Source: a virus
Virus record (IMG/VR): IMGVR_UViG_3300049032_000028
Location: 1-42,949 of that record
DNA: 42,949 nt
Direction: 5' to 3' (one strand)
Below, piece after piece: positions 20,608-27,677 of the stretch (within the stretch, counting starts at the first letter, position 1; every line of letters starts with the position of its first letter). Under the pieces are notes generated by a model. It worked only from the letters and a program-made list of their open reading frames with translations, searched no databases and was not told the DNA's origin. Both the position numbers and the translations under genes were made by a program.

Positions 20608-21392
20608 GCCAGGATGTCGTGAACCACCCCAAGCACTACACTGTGCACCCCGACGGCATTGGGGGTGTAGAATGTATACATGAGGGAAACGAAGTATCAG
20701 CCAGGGATGCGGTTCGGGCGGCTTGTGATTCTGGAACGTACGGAGGGGCGGGGCAATACCCGATGGCTATGCCAGTGCGACTGCGGGAATCAGACGAAGG
20801 TCTACAGCCCAAACCTCAGGTCCCAGAGGGTTCAGAGCTGCGGTTGCCAGCGGCAGGAGCAATGGGAGTCCAGGCGGCTGGAGCGGACGATGATGAACGG
20901 TTATGCGTTTGTGAAGGCGCCCGGCCACCCAAGGGCGAATCCGAACTCAGGAAGAGTGCGGGAGCACATCTTGGTCATGGAGAAGATGCTCGGGCGTTAC
21001 TTGGTACCCGGCGAGGAAGTGCATCACAAGAACGCGGACCGGGCAGACAATCGGCCAGAGAACTTGGAGCTTTGGAATCGGAGTCAGCCAGCAGGGGCGA
21101 GAGTCGCCGATCAAGTGGAGTGGGCAATGGAGATATTGCGGATGTACCAGCCGGAAAGCCTGACGCCGTAGACCACCCCGTTCACTACACATCAAGCTCC
21201 GCTAAGTGCCTTTGCGGAGAGACTATCGAGTGTATCCAGATCACCGAGCACATGGGGTTCAACCTTGGCAATGCGCTCAAGTACATTTGGCGGTGTGACC
21301 TCAAATCAGACGCCATTGAGGATCTTCGCAAGGCTGCGTGGTTCATCTCCCGTGAGATAGCTAAGCGGGAGAAAATAAGTAAGAATACCTAG
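20604..21392 (+). CDS. DUF3310 protein with inserted HNH gene and duplicated N-terminus
   Basis: 262 residues. The C-terminal 75 residues are a complete DUF3310 domain (VDHPVHYT, ECIQITEHMGFNLGNALKYI, then LRKAAWFISREI), a family of small phage proteins sometimes linked to nucleotide kinases. The first 23 residues repeat its N-terminal signature (VNHPKHYT...GGVECI). Between them 160 low-complexity residues read across an HNH gene in the +1 frame. The real protein may be only the last 75 or so residues, but no good start is seen there. The frame is open throughout. Confidence 0.7.
   Translation: MSQDVVNHPKHYTVHPDGIGGVECIHEGNEVSARDAVRAACDSGTYGGAGQYPMAMPVRLRESDEGLQPKPQVPEGSELRLPAAGAMGVQAAGADDDERLCVCEGARPPKGESELRKSAGAHLGHGEDARALLGTRRGSASQERGPGRQSARELGALESESASRGESRRSSGVGNGDIADVPAGKPDAVDHPVHYTSSSAKCLCGETIECIQITEHMGFNLGNALKYIWRCDLKSDAIEDLRKAAWFISREIAKREKISKNT
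20680..21171 (+). CDS. HNH endonuclease nested in the DUF3310 gene
   Basis: 163 residues from ATG 20680. The N-terminal part (KYQPGMRFGRLVILER, CQCDCGNQTKVY, SCGCQRQE) is the AP2/zinc-type DNA-binding region common in phage HNH proteins. The catalytic HNH_3 part is GEEVHHKNADRADNRPENLE with the downstream WNRSQPAG. This is a homing-type nuclease. It lies in the +1 frame within an otherwise open DUF3310 frame and begins one codon after the duplicated GGVECI motif. The ribosome binding site is weak (GGGGGTG 14 bases upstream). Confidence 0.85.
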   Translation: MRETKYQPGMRFGRLVILERTEGRGNTRWLCQCDCGNQTKVYSPNLRSQRVQSCGCQRQEQWESRRLERTMMNGYAFVKAPGHPRANPNSGRVREHILVMEKMLGRYLVPGEEVHHKNADRADNRPENLELWNRSQPAGARVADQVEWAMEILRMYQPESLTP

Positions 21393-21422
21393 TTGACATG
21401 GTAGACCGAGGTGGTTTACCCT
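21384..21422 (+). promoter_or_regulatory. Operator plus promoter for a candidate ncRNA
   Basis: A perfect operator AATACCTAG (21384-21392) touches a consensus -35 TTGACA (21393-21398). TACCCT (21417-21422) follows after 18 bases as -10. An alternative extended -10 ATGGTAGAC lies in the spacer. Transcription would start near 21429. The operator match suggests control by the immunity repressor. Confidence 0.6.
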
Positions 21423-21428
21423 AGAAGT

Positions 21429-21598
21429 GAGGCAGAAGTGTCTCTACTTCCACAGATGTGCATCGCCGTGAGGTGACGCGGGGTCCATACGCAGCAATCC
21501 CCACCAAAAAGTGCCGCACCGCCTCAAGGCCCGAATGGGACTCCGCGTCGTAATCGCGGAGAGCACGTCAAAAGTGTGCGATCCCATCGGGCCTTTTG
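21429..21598 (+). ncRNA. Candidate structured small RNA
   Basis: About 170 bases between the promoter and the next gene with no convincing ORF. A 14-bp stem with one bulged A (21526-21540 with 21582-21595) ends in TTTT and encloses two hairpins: 21541-21547 with 21555-21561, and 21563-21566 with 21576-21579. The last stem plus T run works as an intrinsic terminator, so promoter, structured body and terminator form one transcription unit. It resembles no RNA family I recognise; it may instead be a structured leader of the gene at 21627. Confidence 0.5.
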
Positions 21599-21626
21599 TG
21601 CGCCCTCCTACCTTGAGGTGGTCAGC

Positions 21627-21890
21627 ATGGACGTGGTATCAGACAAAAGGGTCTTCACCAACATGCTCGACTGCACCAACCGGTGCGACAAATGCGGTGG
21701 GCAAGCGTACGTCCTCGCAGTCCTCGACCTCACCCCCGAACAGCAACGGGCAAGGCAAGGCGACGAACTCTACTTCTGCCGCCACCACTGGTTGATCCAC
21801 GAAGCCAAACTAGAGCCCCTCTGCGGCCTCATCGTGGACGAAACCCACCGCCTATACGAACACGTACAAGACGACGGACACATCAACTAA
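21627..21890 (+). CDS. Zinc-ribbon protein (DUF7455-like)
   Basis: 87 residues from ATG 21627, with GAGGTGG about 6 bases upstream. NRCDKCGGQAYVLAVLD and LYFCRHHWLIH form the CxxC...CxxH zinc ribbon of small actinobacterial and phage DUF7455-type proteins. The C-terminal part is acidic and helical. Function is unknown. Confidence 0.78.
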   Translation: MDVVSDKRVFTNMLDCTNRCDKCGGQAYVLAVLDLTPEQQRARQGDELYFCRHHWLIHEAKLEPLCGLIVDETHRLYEHVQDDGHIN

Positions 21891-21907
21891 CCAGGAATGA
21901 GCAAACC

Positions 21908-22138
21908 ATGAGCGTTCAGCAAGTCGAAGTGGTCAACCCTAAACTGAGCGGAACCGAGGCGTGGACGCGGATTGTCGCGGGCTTGTTTGGACTCGCGTTT
22001 CGGGTTCTGTTCGTCTGGTGGGCCGTTGCAGTCTGGTTCCCAGAGCTAGGGCTCACCTACTGGCAGCTCATCCTGCCGGTCTACGCAGTTCGGATGCTCG
22101 TCGGCAACGCAAGCTTCAAGCGAACAGCGAAATCCTAA
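21908..22138 (+). CDS. Small two-helix membrane protein
   Basis: 76 residues from ATG 21908, overlapping the 4-codon ORF that starts at 21898. Two hydrophobic helices (GLFGLAFRVLFVWWAVAVW and LTYWQLILPVYAVRML) between a polar N-terminus and a basic tail. Unknown function. Confidence 0.72.
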   Translation: MSVQQVEVVNPKLSGTEAWTRIVAGLFGLAFRVLFVWWAVAVWFPELGLTYWQLILPVYAVRMLVGNASFKRTAKS

Positions 22139-22141
22139 GTT

Positions 22142-22740
22142 CCTGCGGGGCGGTTAGTACCTTTCCCGCCGCTCATCGGATGTGGTGCCATGACGCCGCC
22201 CCGCAGGTTAAACCTAGACAGGTCAAGCACGTTCGAAAGGATGGTGTCTGTCTCCCGCGTCAGGGTCACGACGCATGTCACCGTACGCACACACTTGCGA
22301 AAGTCCACGTACGGCAACACCCCGAAACCCTGTAACCAGGACGGGACAACTTCATAGCCCCGGAACATGAGCCGGGGAGGACCGTAGCTCAAAGGCAGAG
22401 CAGCCCACCCCGGATACGGGGAGCATGGGTCGGTTTGGGTGGTTCAACTCCACCCCGGTCCACGCAGCGCAGACATCCGGACGGATGATCGAGCGCTAGT
22501 AAGCTTCCCGACCAGACCTAGGGTGCTGAGGGAAGTCATAGCCCCTGCCGAGTAATCGACGCCGGGAACGCCAAGCCATTGGCGGCGAAAGCTCGCAGAC
22601 GTGCAGCAAATGGCACTTAAACGTCCCGCCCAAATGCCAACCCCATAAGACCTTGGCTCAAGCGCGGCGAATCACCGCATCTTATCGCCCCAGTTCAGCG
22701 GAAGCACAACAGAACGGGCACCCTTTCAACCCTTGAGCAA
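22142..22740 (+). ncRNA. 600-base gene-free region rich in hairpins
   Basis: No supported ORF on either strand. Stems seen in order: 12 bp at 22142-22153 with 22196-22207; 7 bp at 22281-22287 with 22308-22314; 6 bp at 22358-22363 with 22372-22377; a tRNA-like fold at 22379-22462; 5 bp at 22474-22478 with 22483-22487; 6 bp at 22504-22509 with 22530-22535; and 6 bp at 22569-22574 with 22579-22584. It could be one large structured RNA, a tRNA remnant cluster, or a packaging or origin region. It separates the early block from the packaging block. Confidence 0.45.
22379..22462 (+). ncRNA. tRNA-like element with enlarged anticodon arm
   Basis: 84 bases. A 6-bp acceptor (GGACCG with CGGTCC, discriminator A), a canonical D-arm (GCTC...GAGC) and a T-arm with TTCAACT loop and 6-bp stem are clear, so acceptor plus T-stem still total 12 bp. 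The anticodon arm is abnormal: a 5-bp stem (GCCCA with TGGGT, one G-U pair) closes an 18-base loop that itself contains CCCCG-GATA-CGGGG. No standard 7-base anticodon loop exists, so it is unlikely to decode. It may be a decayed tRNA or a tRNA mimic. Confidence 0.45.
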
Positions 22741-22750
22741 GGAGCAAGAC

Positions 22751-22936
22751 ATGAGCGAACAAGCAGGCGGAATCAGCTTCGCAAGCGCCCTCGGACTAGT
22801 GTTCATCGTCCTCAAACTGACCGGCGTAATCGCATGGTCATGGTGGTGGGTACTCGCCCCGTTCTGGATCCCCCTCGCAATCGGCATCATCTTCATCCTG
22901 GTCCTCCTGATTATCGACTGGACGGACGGACGATGA
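22751..22936 (+). CDS. Small membrane protein
   Basis: 61 residues from ATG 22751 (AAGGAG 7 bases upstream; the ATG at 22733 is less likely). Two hydrophobic helices (ALGLVFIVLKLTGVIAW and WVLAPFWIPLAIGIIFILVL) leave a short polar end. This type commonly sits near the start of actinophage packaging modules; function is unknown. ATGA overlap with the phosphoesterase. Confidence 0.78.
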   Translation: MSEQAGGISFASALGLVFIVLKLTGVIAWSWWWVLAPFWIPLAIGIIFILVLLIIDWTDGR

Positions 22937-24258
22937 GCCGATGCAAGTTCGCCGCCGAATACGGCGCCGCAATCCCCACATGGGACAACCTCAGCTCACG
23001 CGAAACCGCACGACTCACCGGCTACTCCAAATCAGCCATCAACGCACACCGCGCAGCAACATGCCGATGCGCCAAAGACCTCGCTGACGTGCCGCGACTC
23101 ATCAACACAGGCGAATCGGAACAGCACAACCCAGACGGGTCAAGCTCATACGTGCGCATCTCCGACGCCGCATGGGGCTATGAGGACTACCGAAAGTTCA
23201 TCCGCAGTGTTGGGCAAGACCCCGATAAGGTCACCTTCACATGGGGTTGGACATCAAACCCTGCCGGTGGTTTCTGGAACAAACTCAACAACGTCCGCCC
23301 CATCACTGACGGCAAAGATGGCGAACCCGCATGGCCTGTTATTCAGCAAGCCGCACCCGTTCGCGTTGCGCTCAAAGCAACACCGGTCAAACCGCCACGG
23401 GAGATGAAACTGGCGCTCAAAGGCGCTGACACCCAGATCGGTTACCGGCAACTGCCTGACGGCACAATGGACCCATTCCACGATGACGCAGCCATGGAAT
23501 GCTTCGTGCAAGCAGCTCTGCAATACCAGCCTGACAAGATCCAGATCCTTGGCGACTTCCTAGACCTCGCAAGTCAGGGCCGGTTCGCGCAAGAAGCAGC
23601 GTTCGCTAACACCACACAAGCAGCTTTGGACGCTGGTCACGCGTTCCTCGCTAAGCTTCGCGCCGCCGCACCTGACGCCCAGATCATTGTGATCGAAGGA
23701 AACCATGACAAGCGGATGCAGAACTTCATTGAAGCCAACGCAGTTGCAGCCTTTGGGCTCAAACGTGCCGGCCTCCCGAAGTCCTGGCCTGTCATGTCAC
23801 TGCCCTACCTGCTGCGCCTGGACGAGCTGAATATCCAATACGTTGACGCCTACCCAGCAGCAACCGACTGGGATAACGACTCAACCCGCAACATCCACGG
23901 CACCAAAGCCAATAGCAGGGGCTCCACCACAGCCCAGTACGTGCACGAACACCCGCACCTCAACACGTGGGCAGGTCACACTCACCGAACCGAAATCACC
24001 TACCACAGTGTTATCGGCCCCCGCGGTGAACCCATCGAATCGTACTCCGCTAACCCCGGCTGCCTCTGCCGCACAGACGGTTCAGTGCCCAGCGTTCACG
24101 GCGCCATCTCATCCGATGGTAGGCCTGCGCGCATAGTCGAGAACTGGCAGCAAGGGTTCGGCATGGCCTACTACAACGACACCCAGTCGTGGCCGTTCGT
24201 GTACCGCATCCGTGACGGTGTCGCACTCATGGGTGGCATGGAACTAACGGCAGCGTAA
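22933..24258 (+). CDS. Calcineurin-like metallophosphoesterase with HTH N-terminus
   Basis: 441 residues. A helix-turn-helix-like N-terminus (SRETARLTGYSKSAINAH) with CRCAKD is followed, after a linker, by a metallophosphoesterase domain: a weak first motif ADTQIGY near 160, GDFLD at about 207, GNHDKR at about 256 and GHTHRTE at about 348. These residues bind two metals and cleave phosphodiesters of nucleotides or DNA. Similar proteins occur in actinophages just before the terminase genes. Role unknown. The usual first-motif His appears to be Gln. Confidence 0.83.
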   Translation: MSRCKFAAEYGAAIPTWDNLSSRETARLTGYSKSAINAHRAATCRCAKDLADVPRLINTGESEQHNPDGSSSYVRISDAAWGYEDYRKFIRSVGQDPDKVTFTWGWTSNPAGGFWNKLNNVRPITDGKDGEPAWPVIQQAAPVRVALKATPVKPPREMKLALKGADTQIGYRQLPDGTMDPFHDDAAMECFVQAALQYQPDKIQILGDFLDLASQGRFAQEAAFANTTQAALDAGHAFLAKLRAAAPDAQIIVIEGNHDKRMQNFIEANAVAAFGLKRAGLPKSWPVMSLPYLLRLDELNIQYVDAYPAATDWDNDSTRNIHGTKANSRGSTTAQYVHEHPHLNTWAGHTHRTEITYHSVIGPRGEPIESYSANPGCLCRTDGSVPSVHGAISSDGRPARIVENWQQGFGMAYYNDTQSWPFVYRIRDGVALMGGMELTAA

Positions 24259-24560
24259 TGGCGTGGTCAACGAGCACGCGTCGGCAACGACTGCCGAGCG
24301 ATTGGCGCGAGCTAAGGCGTGAGGTCAAGCGGAGGGCAGGAGGCATCTGCGAATGGGTAAGCAACAGCGCCCGGTGCACACAAGTAGGTACCGACTGTGA
24401 CCACATCAATCAAGGCGACAACCACGCACTTACCAACCTCCAATGGCTATGCACACAACATCATTGGGCCAAGACCAAACGAGAGAACGCGGCACGCAAC
24501 ACCAACAACGCCGCACTCAAACGCAAACCCCGCGAACAACACCCAGGGAGAACCACATGA
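24258..24560 (+). CDS. HNH endonuclease of the packaging module
   Basis: 100 residues; ATG shares its A with the preceding TAA. LPSDWRELRREVKRRAGGIC, CDHINQGDNHALTNLQWLC and HHWAKTKRE form the HNH core with flanking Cys. In HK97-like phages an HNH protein encoded beside the terminase genes is needed for cutting DNA at packaging; here it lies about 1.3 kb before TerS, which supports that role over homing. Confidence 0.85.
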   Translation: MAWSTSTRRQRLPSDWRELRREVKRRAGGICEWVSNSARCTQVGTDCDHINQGDNHALTNLQWLCTQHHWAKTKRENAARNTNNAALKRKPREQHPGRTT

Positions 24561-24769
24561 CCGAAGTAAAGTTCACGAAAGCAACAGGCGGACACCGTGT
24601 CGGTGATAGACTGAACACCAGCCCCGGAGCAGCCGCCTACCTTATCGAAGCGGGCGTAGCAGAGCCCCACGAGACACCTGAGAAGCCGGCACCCAAAGCC
24701 GCCTCAGGCCGCACCAAGGCAGGGGTGGGGGGCGACTCCCCCGCCAAGGCTCCCTCTACCGCTGGATAG
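24557..24769 (+). CDS. Small hypothetical protein
   Basis: 70 residues, ATGA overlap with HNH. The first 35 residues (TEVKFTKATGGHRVGDRLNT, then AYLIEAGVAEP) resemble a small beta/alpha domain often seen near phage capsid genes; the rest is Pro/Ala/Lys-rich and probably disordered. Function is unknown. Confidence 0.7.
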   Translation: MTEVKFTKATGGHRVGDRLNTSPGAAAYLIEAGVAEPHETPEKPAPKAASGRTKAGVGGDSPAKAPSTAG

Positions 24770-24954
24770 CAATTCAGATCCTGCGTGCGACCTTTCTGGA
24801 TTTTTGGGTGGTTTTCGCACTGTTTGCCGAATGTTGTTCGGCATTCTTGAGTAATCCAAAATATCCTTCGATTCCCCACTTTCGCACGCAAGCCGAATGA
24901 TTGAAATTCCTTGTAAACACTGGGATTATCCGTAACAACTGGTAGACTGTTGCT
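24770..24954. other. Intergenic region with nested inverted repeats, candidate cos/pac
   Basis: An AT-richer gap before the primase-like gene. A 9-bp inverted repeat (24782-24790 with 24882-24890) encloses a 7-bp hairpin (24825-24831 with 24837-24843), and the half-motif GCCGAAT recurs at 24826-24832 and 24892-24898. Symmetric repeats between the HNH and TerS genes suggest a terminase recognition or cos site. No ORF is supported. Confidence 0.4.
24941..24948 (+). promoter_or_regulatory. Extended -10 promoter for the packaging operon
   Basis: CTGGTAGACT (TAGACT at 24943-24948, with TGG before it) ends 6 bases before ATG 24955, and no Shine-Dalgarno sequence precedes that ATG. This points to a leaderless mRNA. 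There is no good -35. The same TGGTAGA motif occurs at the 16.8 and 21.4 kb promoters. Confidence 0.5.
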
Positions 24955-25524
24955 ATGGAACCTGGGGCGTGCGAGTACTGTGGAGCATCACTGAAATTGC
25001 TGCGCGCCGGCGCTCGATTCTGCTCCACGAAGCACCGCGTATATGCCTCAAGAAACCCGCTATTCCCCCCTGAAATGACCTCAAAAGATCGTTGGGTGCG
25101 GAGGGAAAAGACGAAACGCCCTGTTACTTTGGCGCGCAAGCCTGCCAGCTCAACCAACCCTTCGACGTGGGCGTCCTACGCGGCGGCTAAAGCTTCGACG
25201 GTTGGCGCTGGCCTGGGTTTTGTTCTCGGTGATGGTGTTGGATGCATCGACCTTGACCACTGTTTCATTGACGGCGATCTGGCCGGATGGGCTGAGGAAA
25301 TTGTTGCTAGCTGCCCTGCAACATTCATGGAGGTTTCCCAGTCCGGTGATGGGCTGCATATTTTTGGCTTGCTACCAGAGGGCGGGGGCCGCAACTTGCG
25401 TGACGGTGAACGCAGTGTTGAGTTCTACTCTGCTGGGCGGTATATCGCGGTGACGGGTGACCGGTTCCGCGGTTCGCCATCGAAGCTTGCTGATTTGTCC
25501 GGGGTTGTTGCCTCGGTTCTTTAG
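24955..25524 (+). CDS. Small primase-polymerase-like protein (AEP core) with zinc finger
   Basis: 189 residues. An N-terminal zinc finger (CEYCG at 6-10 with C23 and H27) is followed by an archaeo-eukaryotic primase/polymerase core: GLGFVLGDGVGCIDLDH with metal-binding Asp99 and Asp101, SGDGLH (130-135) with the typical His, and VEFYSAGRYIAVTGDR (155-170). These elements match prim-pol domains, but the usual C-terminal helicase or PriCT part is absent. It may prime DNA synthesis or be a truncated relic. It heads the packaging operon. Confidence 0.8.
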   Translation: MEPGACEYCGASLKLLRAGARFCSTKHRVYASRNPLFPPEMTSKDRWVRREKTKRPVTLARKPASSTNPSTWASYAAAKASTVGAGLGFVLGDGVGCIDLDHCFIDGDLAGWAEEIVASCPATFMEVSQSGDGLHIFGLLPEGGGRNLRDGERSVEFYSAGRYIAVTGDRFRGSPSKLADLSGVVASVL

Positions 25525-25564
25525 CGTCCCTGGTGGGCGCGTTCGCGTCCCAGGAGGATGTCTG

Positions 25565-25924
25565 ATGGCTGCACATGCCCCGTCCGGGCTTGCCACTAAA
25601 GGTAAGCGTCTCTGGAAAGAGACTGTGGACAAGTATGACCTCCGCGCTGATGAGCTGGACACGCTTGAAGATATTTGCCGTGAGGCTGACCTGATTGCTC
25701 GCCTTGAGGCTGATCTTGAGGGCGCCTCCTTGCTGGTGCGTGGCTCTCAGGGGCAGGAAGTTGTGAACCCTATCGTGTCGGAGATTCGGCAGCATAGGGC
25801 TACTAAGAAAGCTCTTTGGGCTTCCCTGAAGCTACCGGATGAGGGTTCGGAGGCTGGGGGCTCGAATCAGCAGCGCGCGGCTGCTCAGTCGCGTTGGGCG
25901 GCGTCCCGTGGCAAGAGCGCGTAG
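25565..25924 (+). CDS. terS: Terminase small subunit
   Basis: 119 residues from ATG 25565, with AGGAGG 7 bases upstream. APSGLATKGKRLWKETVDKY, LRADELDTLEDICREADLIA and VVNPIVSEIRQHRATKKALW match P27-type small terminases, which bind phage DNA and hand it to the large subunit. The C-terminal tail is Gln/Ala-rich. Overlaps the large subunit gene slightly. A longer in-frame start at 25457 overlaps the previous gene. Confidence 0.85.
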   Translation: MAAHAPSGLATKGKRLWKETVDKYDLRADELDTLEDICREADLIARLEADLEGASLLVRGSQGQEVVNPIVSEIRQHRATKKALWASLKLPDEGSEAGGSNQQRAAAQSRWAASRGKSA

Positions 25925-27677
25925 TGGCGCGGCTCTCATTACTTCTGCCGAATCGGATTTCGCGGAAATCATCAGGTGGTACGAGGATCTTCTAGAGAAG
26001 ACTTTCCCGCCTGCTGATCTGCAATGGGAGCCGGTAAAGATTGGTCCGACATGGCAGTGGGATAACGGCTGGAAGCTCCCTAAGCATTCGCTTGGGTGGC
26101 AGGTTTTGGCGTGGTGCGGCTATTGGTTGCGCGACAAGCATGGGAAGCCGTGGGCTTTCACTGCTGAGCAGACACGTTTCGTGTTGTGGTACTTCGCTTT
26201 GGACGATTCTGGCGGGTTCCTTTATCACTCTGCGGTTCTTCAGAGACTCAAGGGTTTCGGTAAGGACCCGATTGCTGCGTGTCTTGCCATGGCGGCGATG
26301 TTCGCTGACGTGAACTTTGACCACTGGGGCGCTGACGGGAAACCTGTTGGGCGGGATCAGCCGAATGCCTGGGTGCAGGTTGTTGCCGTTTCGCAGGATC
26401 AGACGAAGAACACCATGAAGTTGTTCCCGTCTCTGATCAGCCCAGAGGCCCGAAAGCACTATGGGATCCAGGTTGGCAAGCTGAATGTTTGGGGCGATGG
26501 TGATTCGCGGCAGATCGAGGCCGTTACCGCGTCCGTGATGGCTATTGAGGGCGGGCGTCCTACGCTGATCGTTCGCAATGAGACGCAGAACTGGAATTCA
26601 TCGAATGGCGGTCATGATATGGCCGGCGCGATTGAAGGTAATGCTGCTAAGTCTGCTATTGATTCGCCCGCCCGGATGCTCGATATTTGCAACGCTTATC
26701 GTCCTGGTGAGGATTCGGTTGGGCAGCGTGCGCGTGAGGCGTATGAGGCGACGGTTGGGGATGATGCTGAGTTCGCGGATTTCGGTGTTATGTATGACTC
26801 GTTGGAGGCTCCCCCTGAGGCGCCGTTGACGTTGGCTGCTGCTCCGTCTGTTGTCGAGGCTGTGCGCGGTGATGCTATTTGGTTGGACGCTCATGGGCGT
26901 ATCAAGAACTCGATTGCGAATCCCGCGAACTCGCCTAGTGAGTCGCGGCGTAAGTGGTACAACCAGATCACTGCCGCGGAGGATTCGTGGACTGAGCCGC
27001 TGGAATTTGACCCGCTGAAGGATGCCGATAAGACGGTTGAGGTAGGCGAGGAAATTGCCATGTTCCTTGACTGTTCGAAGTCCGATGATGCCACGGGCCT
27101 TGTCGGGGTTCGCATGTCTGATGGGCACGTGTTCACGTTGGGGATGTGGCAGCGTCCACCCGGTAAGCGCGGCGATGGTTGGTTGGCTCCGCGCGAGAAG
27201 GTTGACGAGGTTGTTAAGGATGCGTTCGTTAAGTTCAGCGTGTCCGGGTTCTTCGGTGACCCTTCGCACACGGTTGATGACGAAACCATGGATCGTTACT
27301 GGGATCCGCTGTTTGATGAGTGGCATTTGCGGTACCGCCACAAGTTGAAGGTGTGGGCATCAGGGACGAAGGGCGGCAAAGGCCATTCAGTCATGTTTGA
27401 TATGTCCGCCCGTGACAATGCCAAGTCTTTCGCGTCTGCTGTTGCTTTCACGCTGGAAGAAATTAAGTCGCAGTCCTTCTCGTGGGATGGTGACGCCCGC
27501 TTGCGGCGGCATGTGCTGAACGCTCGCCGGTATCCAGTCCAGGGCTTTGTGTCTATCGCTAAGGATGGGCGCGAGTCGAAGAACAAAATTGACCTCGCTA
27601 TCTGCATGGTTGGTGCCCGTCTGGTGCGCCGCCTGATTTTGAACAACGGAAAGAAACGGGGTGGCCGAGTATGGTGA
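25908..27677 (+). CDS. terL: Terminase large subunit
   Basis: About 589 residues from GTG 25908; an upstream in-frame ATG at 25839 is possible but would overlap TerS by 86 bases. The ATPase part has a Walker A-like RLKGFGKDPIAACLAM and a Walker B-like strand ending in RNETQNW. The nuclease part shows AMFLDCSKSDDATGLVGV (metal-binding Asp), FGDPSHTVDD and KNKIDLAICMVGA. It pumps and cuts phage DNA into the procapsid. The type is HK97-like actinophage terminase. Overlaps the portal gene by 7 bases. Confidence 0.92.
   Translation: MARARSGAALITSAESDFAEIIRWYEDLLEKTFPPADLQWEPVKIGPTWQWDNGWKLPKHSLGWQVLAWCGYWLRDKHGKPWAFTAEQTRFVLWYFALDDSGGFLYHSAVLQRLKGFGKDPIAACLAMAAMFADVNFDHWGADGKPVGRDQPNAWVQVVAVSQDQTKNTMKLFPSLISPEARKHYGIQVGKLNVWGDGDSRQIEAVTASVMAIEGGRPTLIVRNETQNWNSSNGGHDMAGAIEGNAAKSAIDSPARMLDICNAYRPGEDSVGQRAREAYEATVGDDAEFADFGVMYDSLEAPPEAPLTLAAAPSVVEAVRGDAIWLDAHGRIKNSIANPANSPSESRRKWYNQITAAEDSWTEPLEFDPLKDADKTVEVGEEIAMFLDCSKSDDATGLVGVRMSDGHVFTLGMWQRPPGKRGDGWLAPREKVDEVVKDAFVKFSVSGFFGDPSHTVDDETMDRYWDPLFDEWHLRYRHKLKVWASGTKGGKGHSVMFDMSARDNAKSFASAVAFTLEEIKSQSFSWDGDARLRRHVLNARRYPVQGFVSIAKDGRESKNKIDLAICMVGARLVRRLILNNGKKRGGRVW

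Noticed and set aside
22142-22207. Possible short tRNA
   Set aside because: The 12-bp stem resembles an acceptor, but the element lacks a T-loop and is too short, so only a hairpin is called.
22135-22392. 85-codon minus-strand ORF in the structured region
   Set aside because: No ribosome binding site, starts inside the tRNA-like element and opposes all neighbours; the pairing stems explain the region better.
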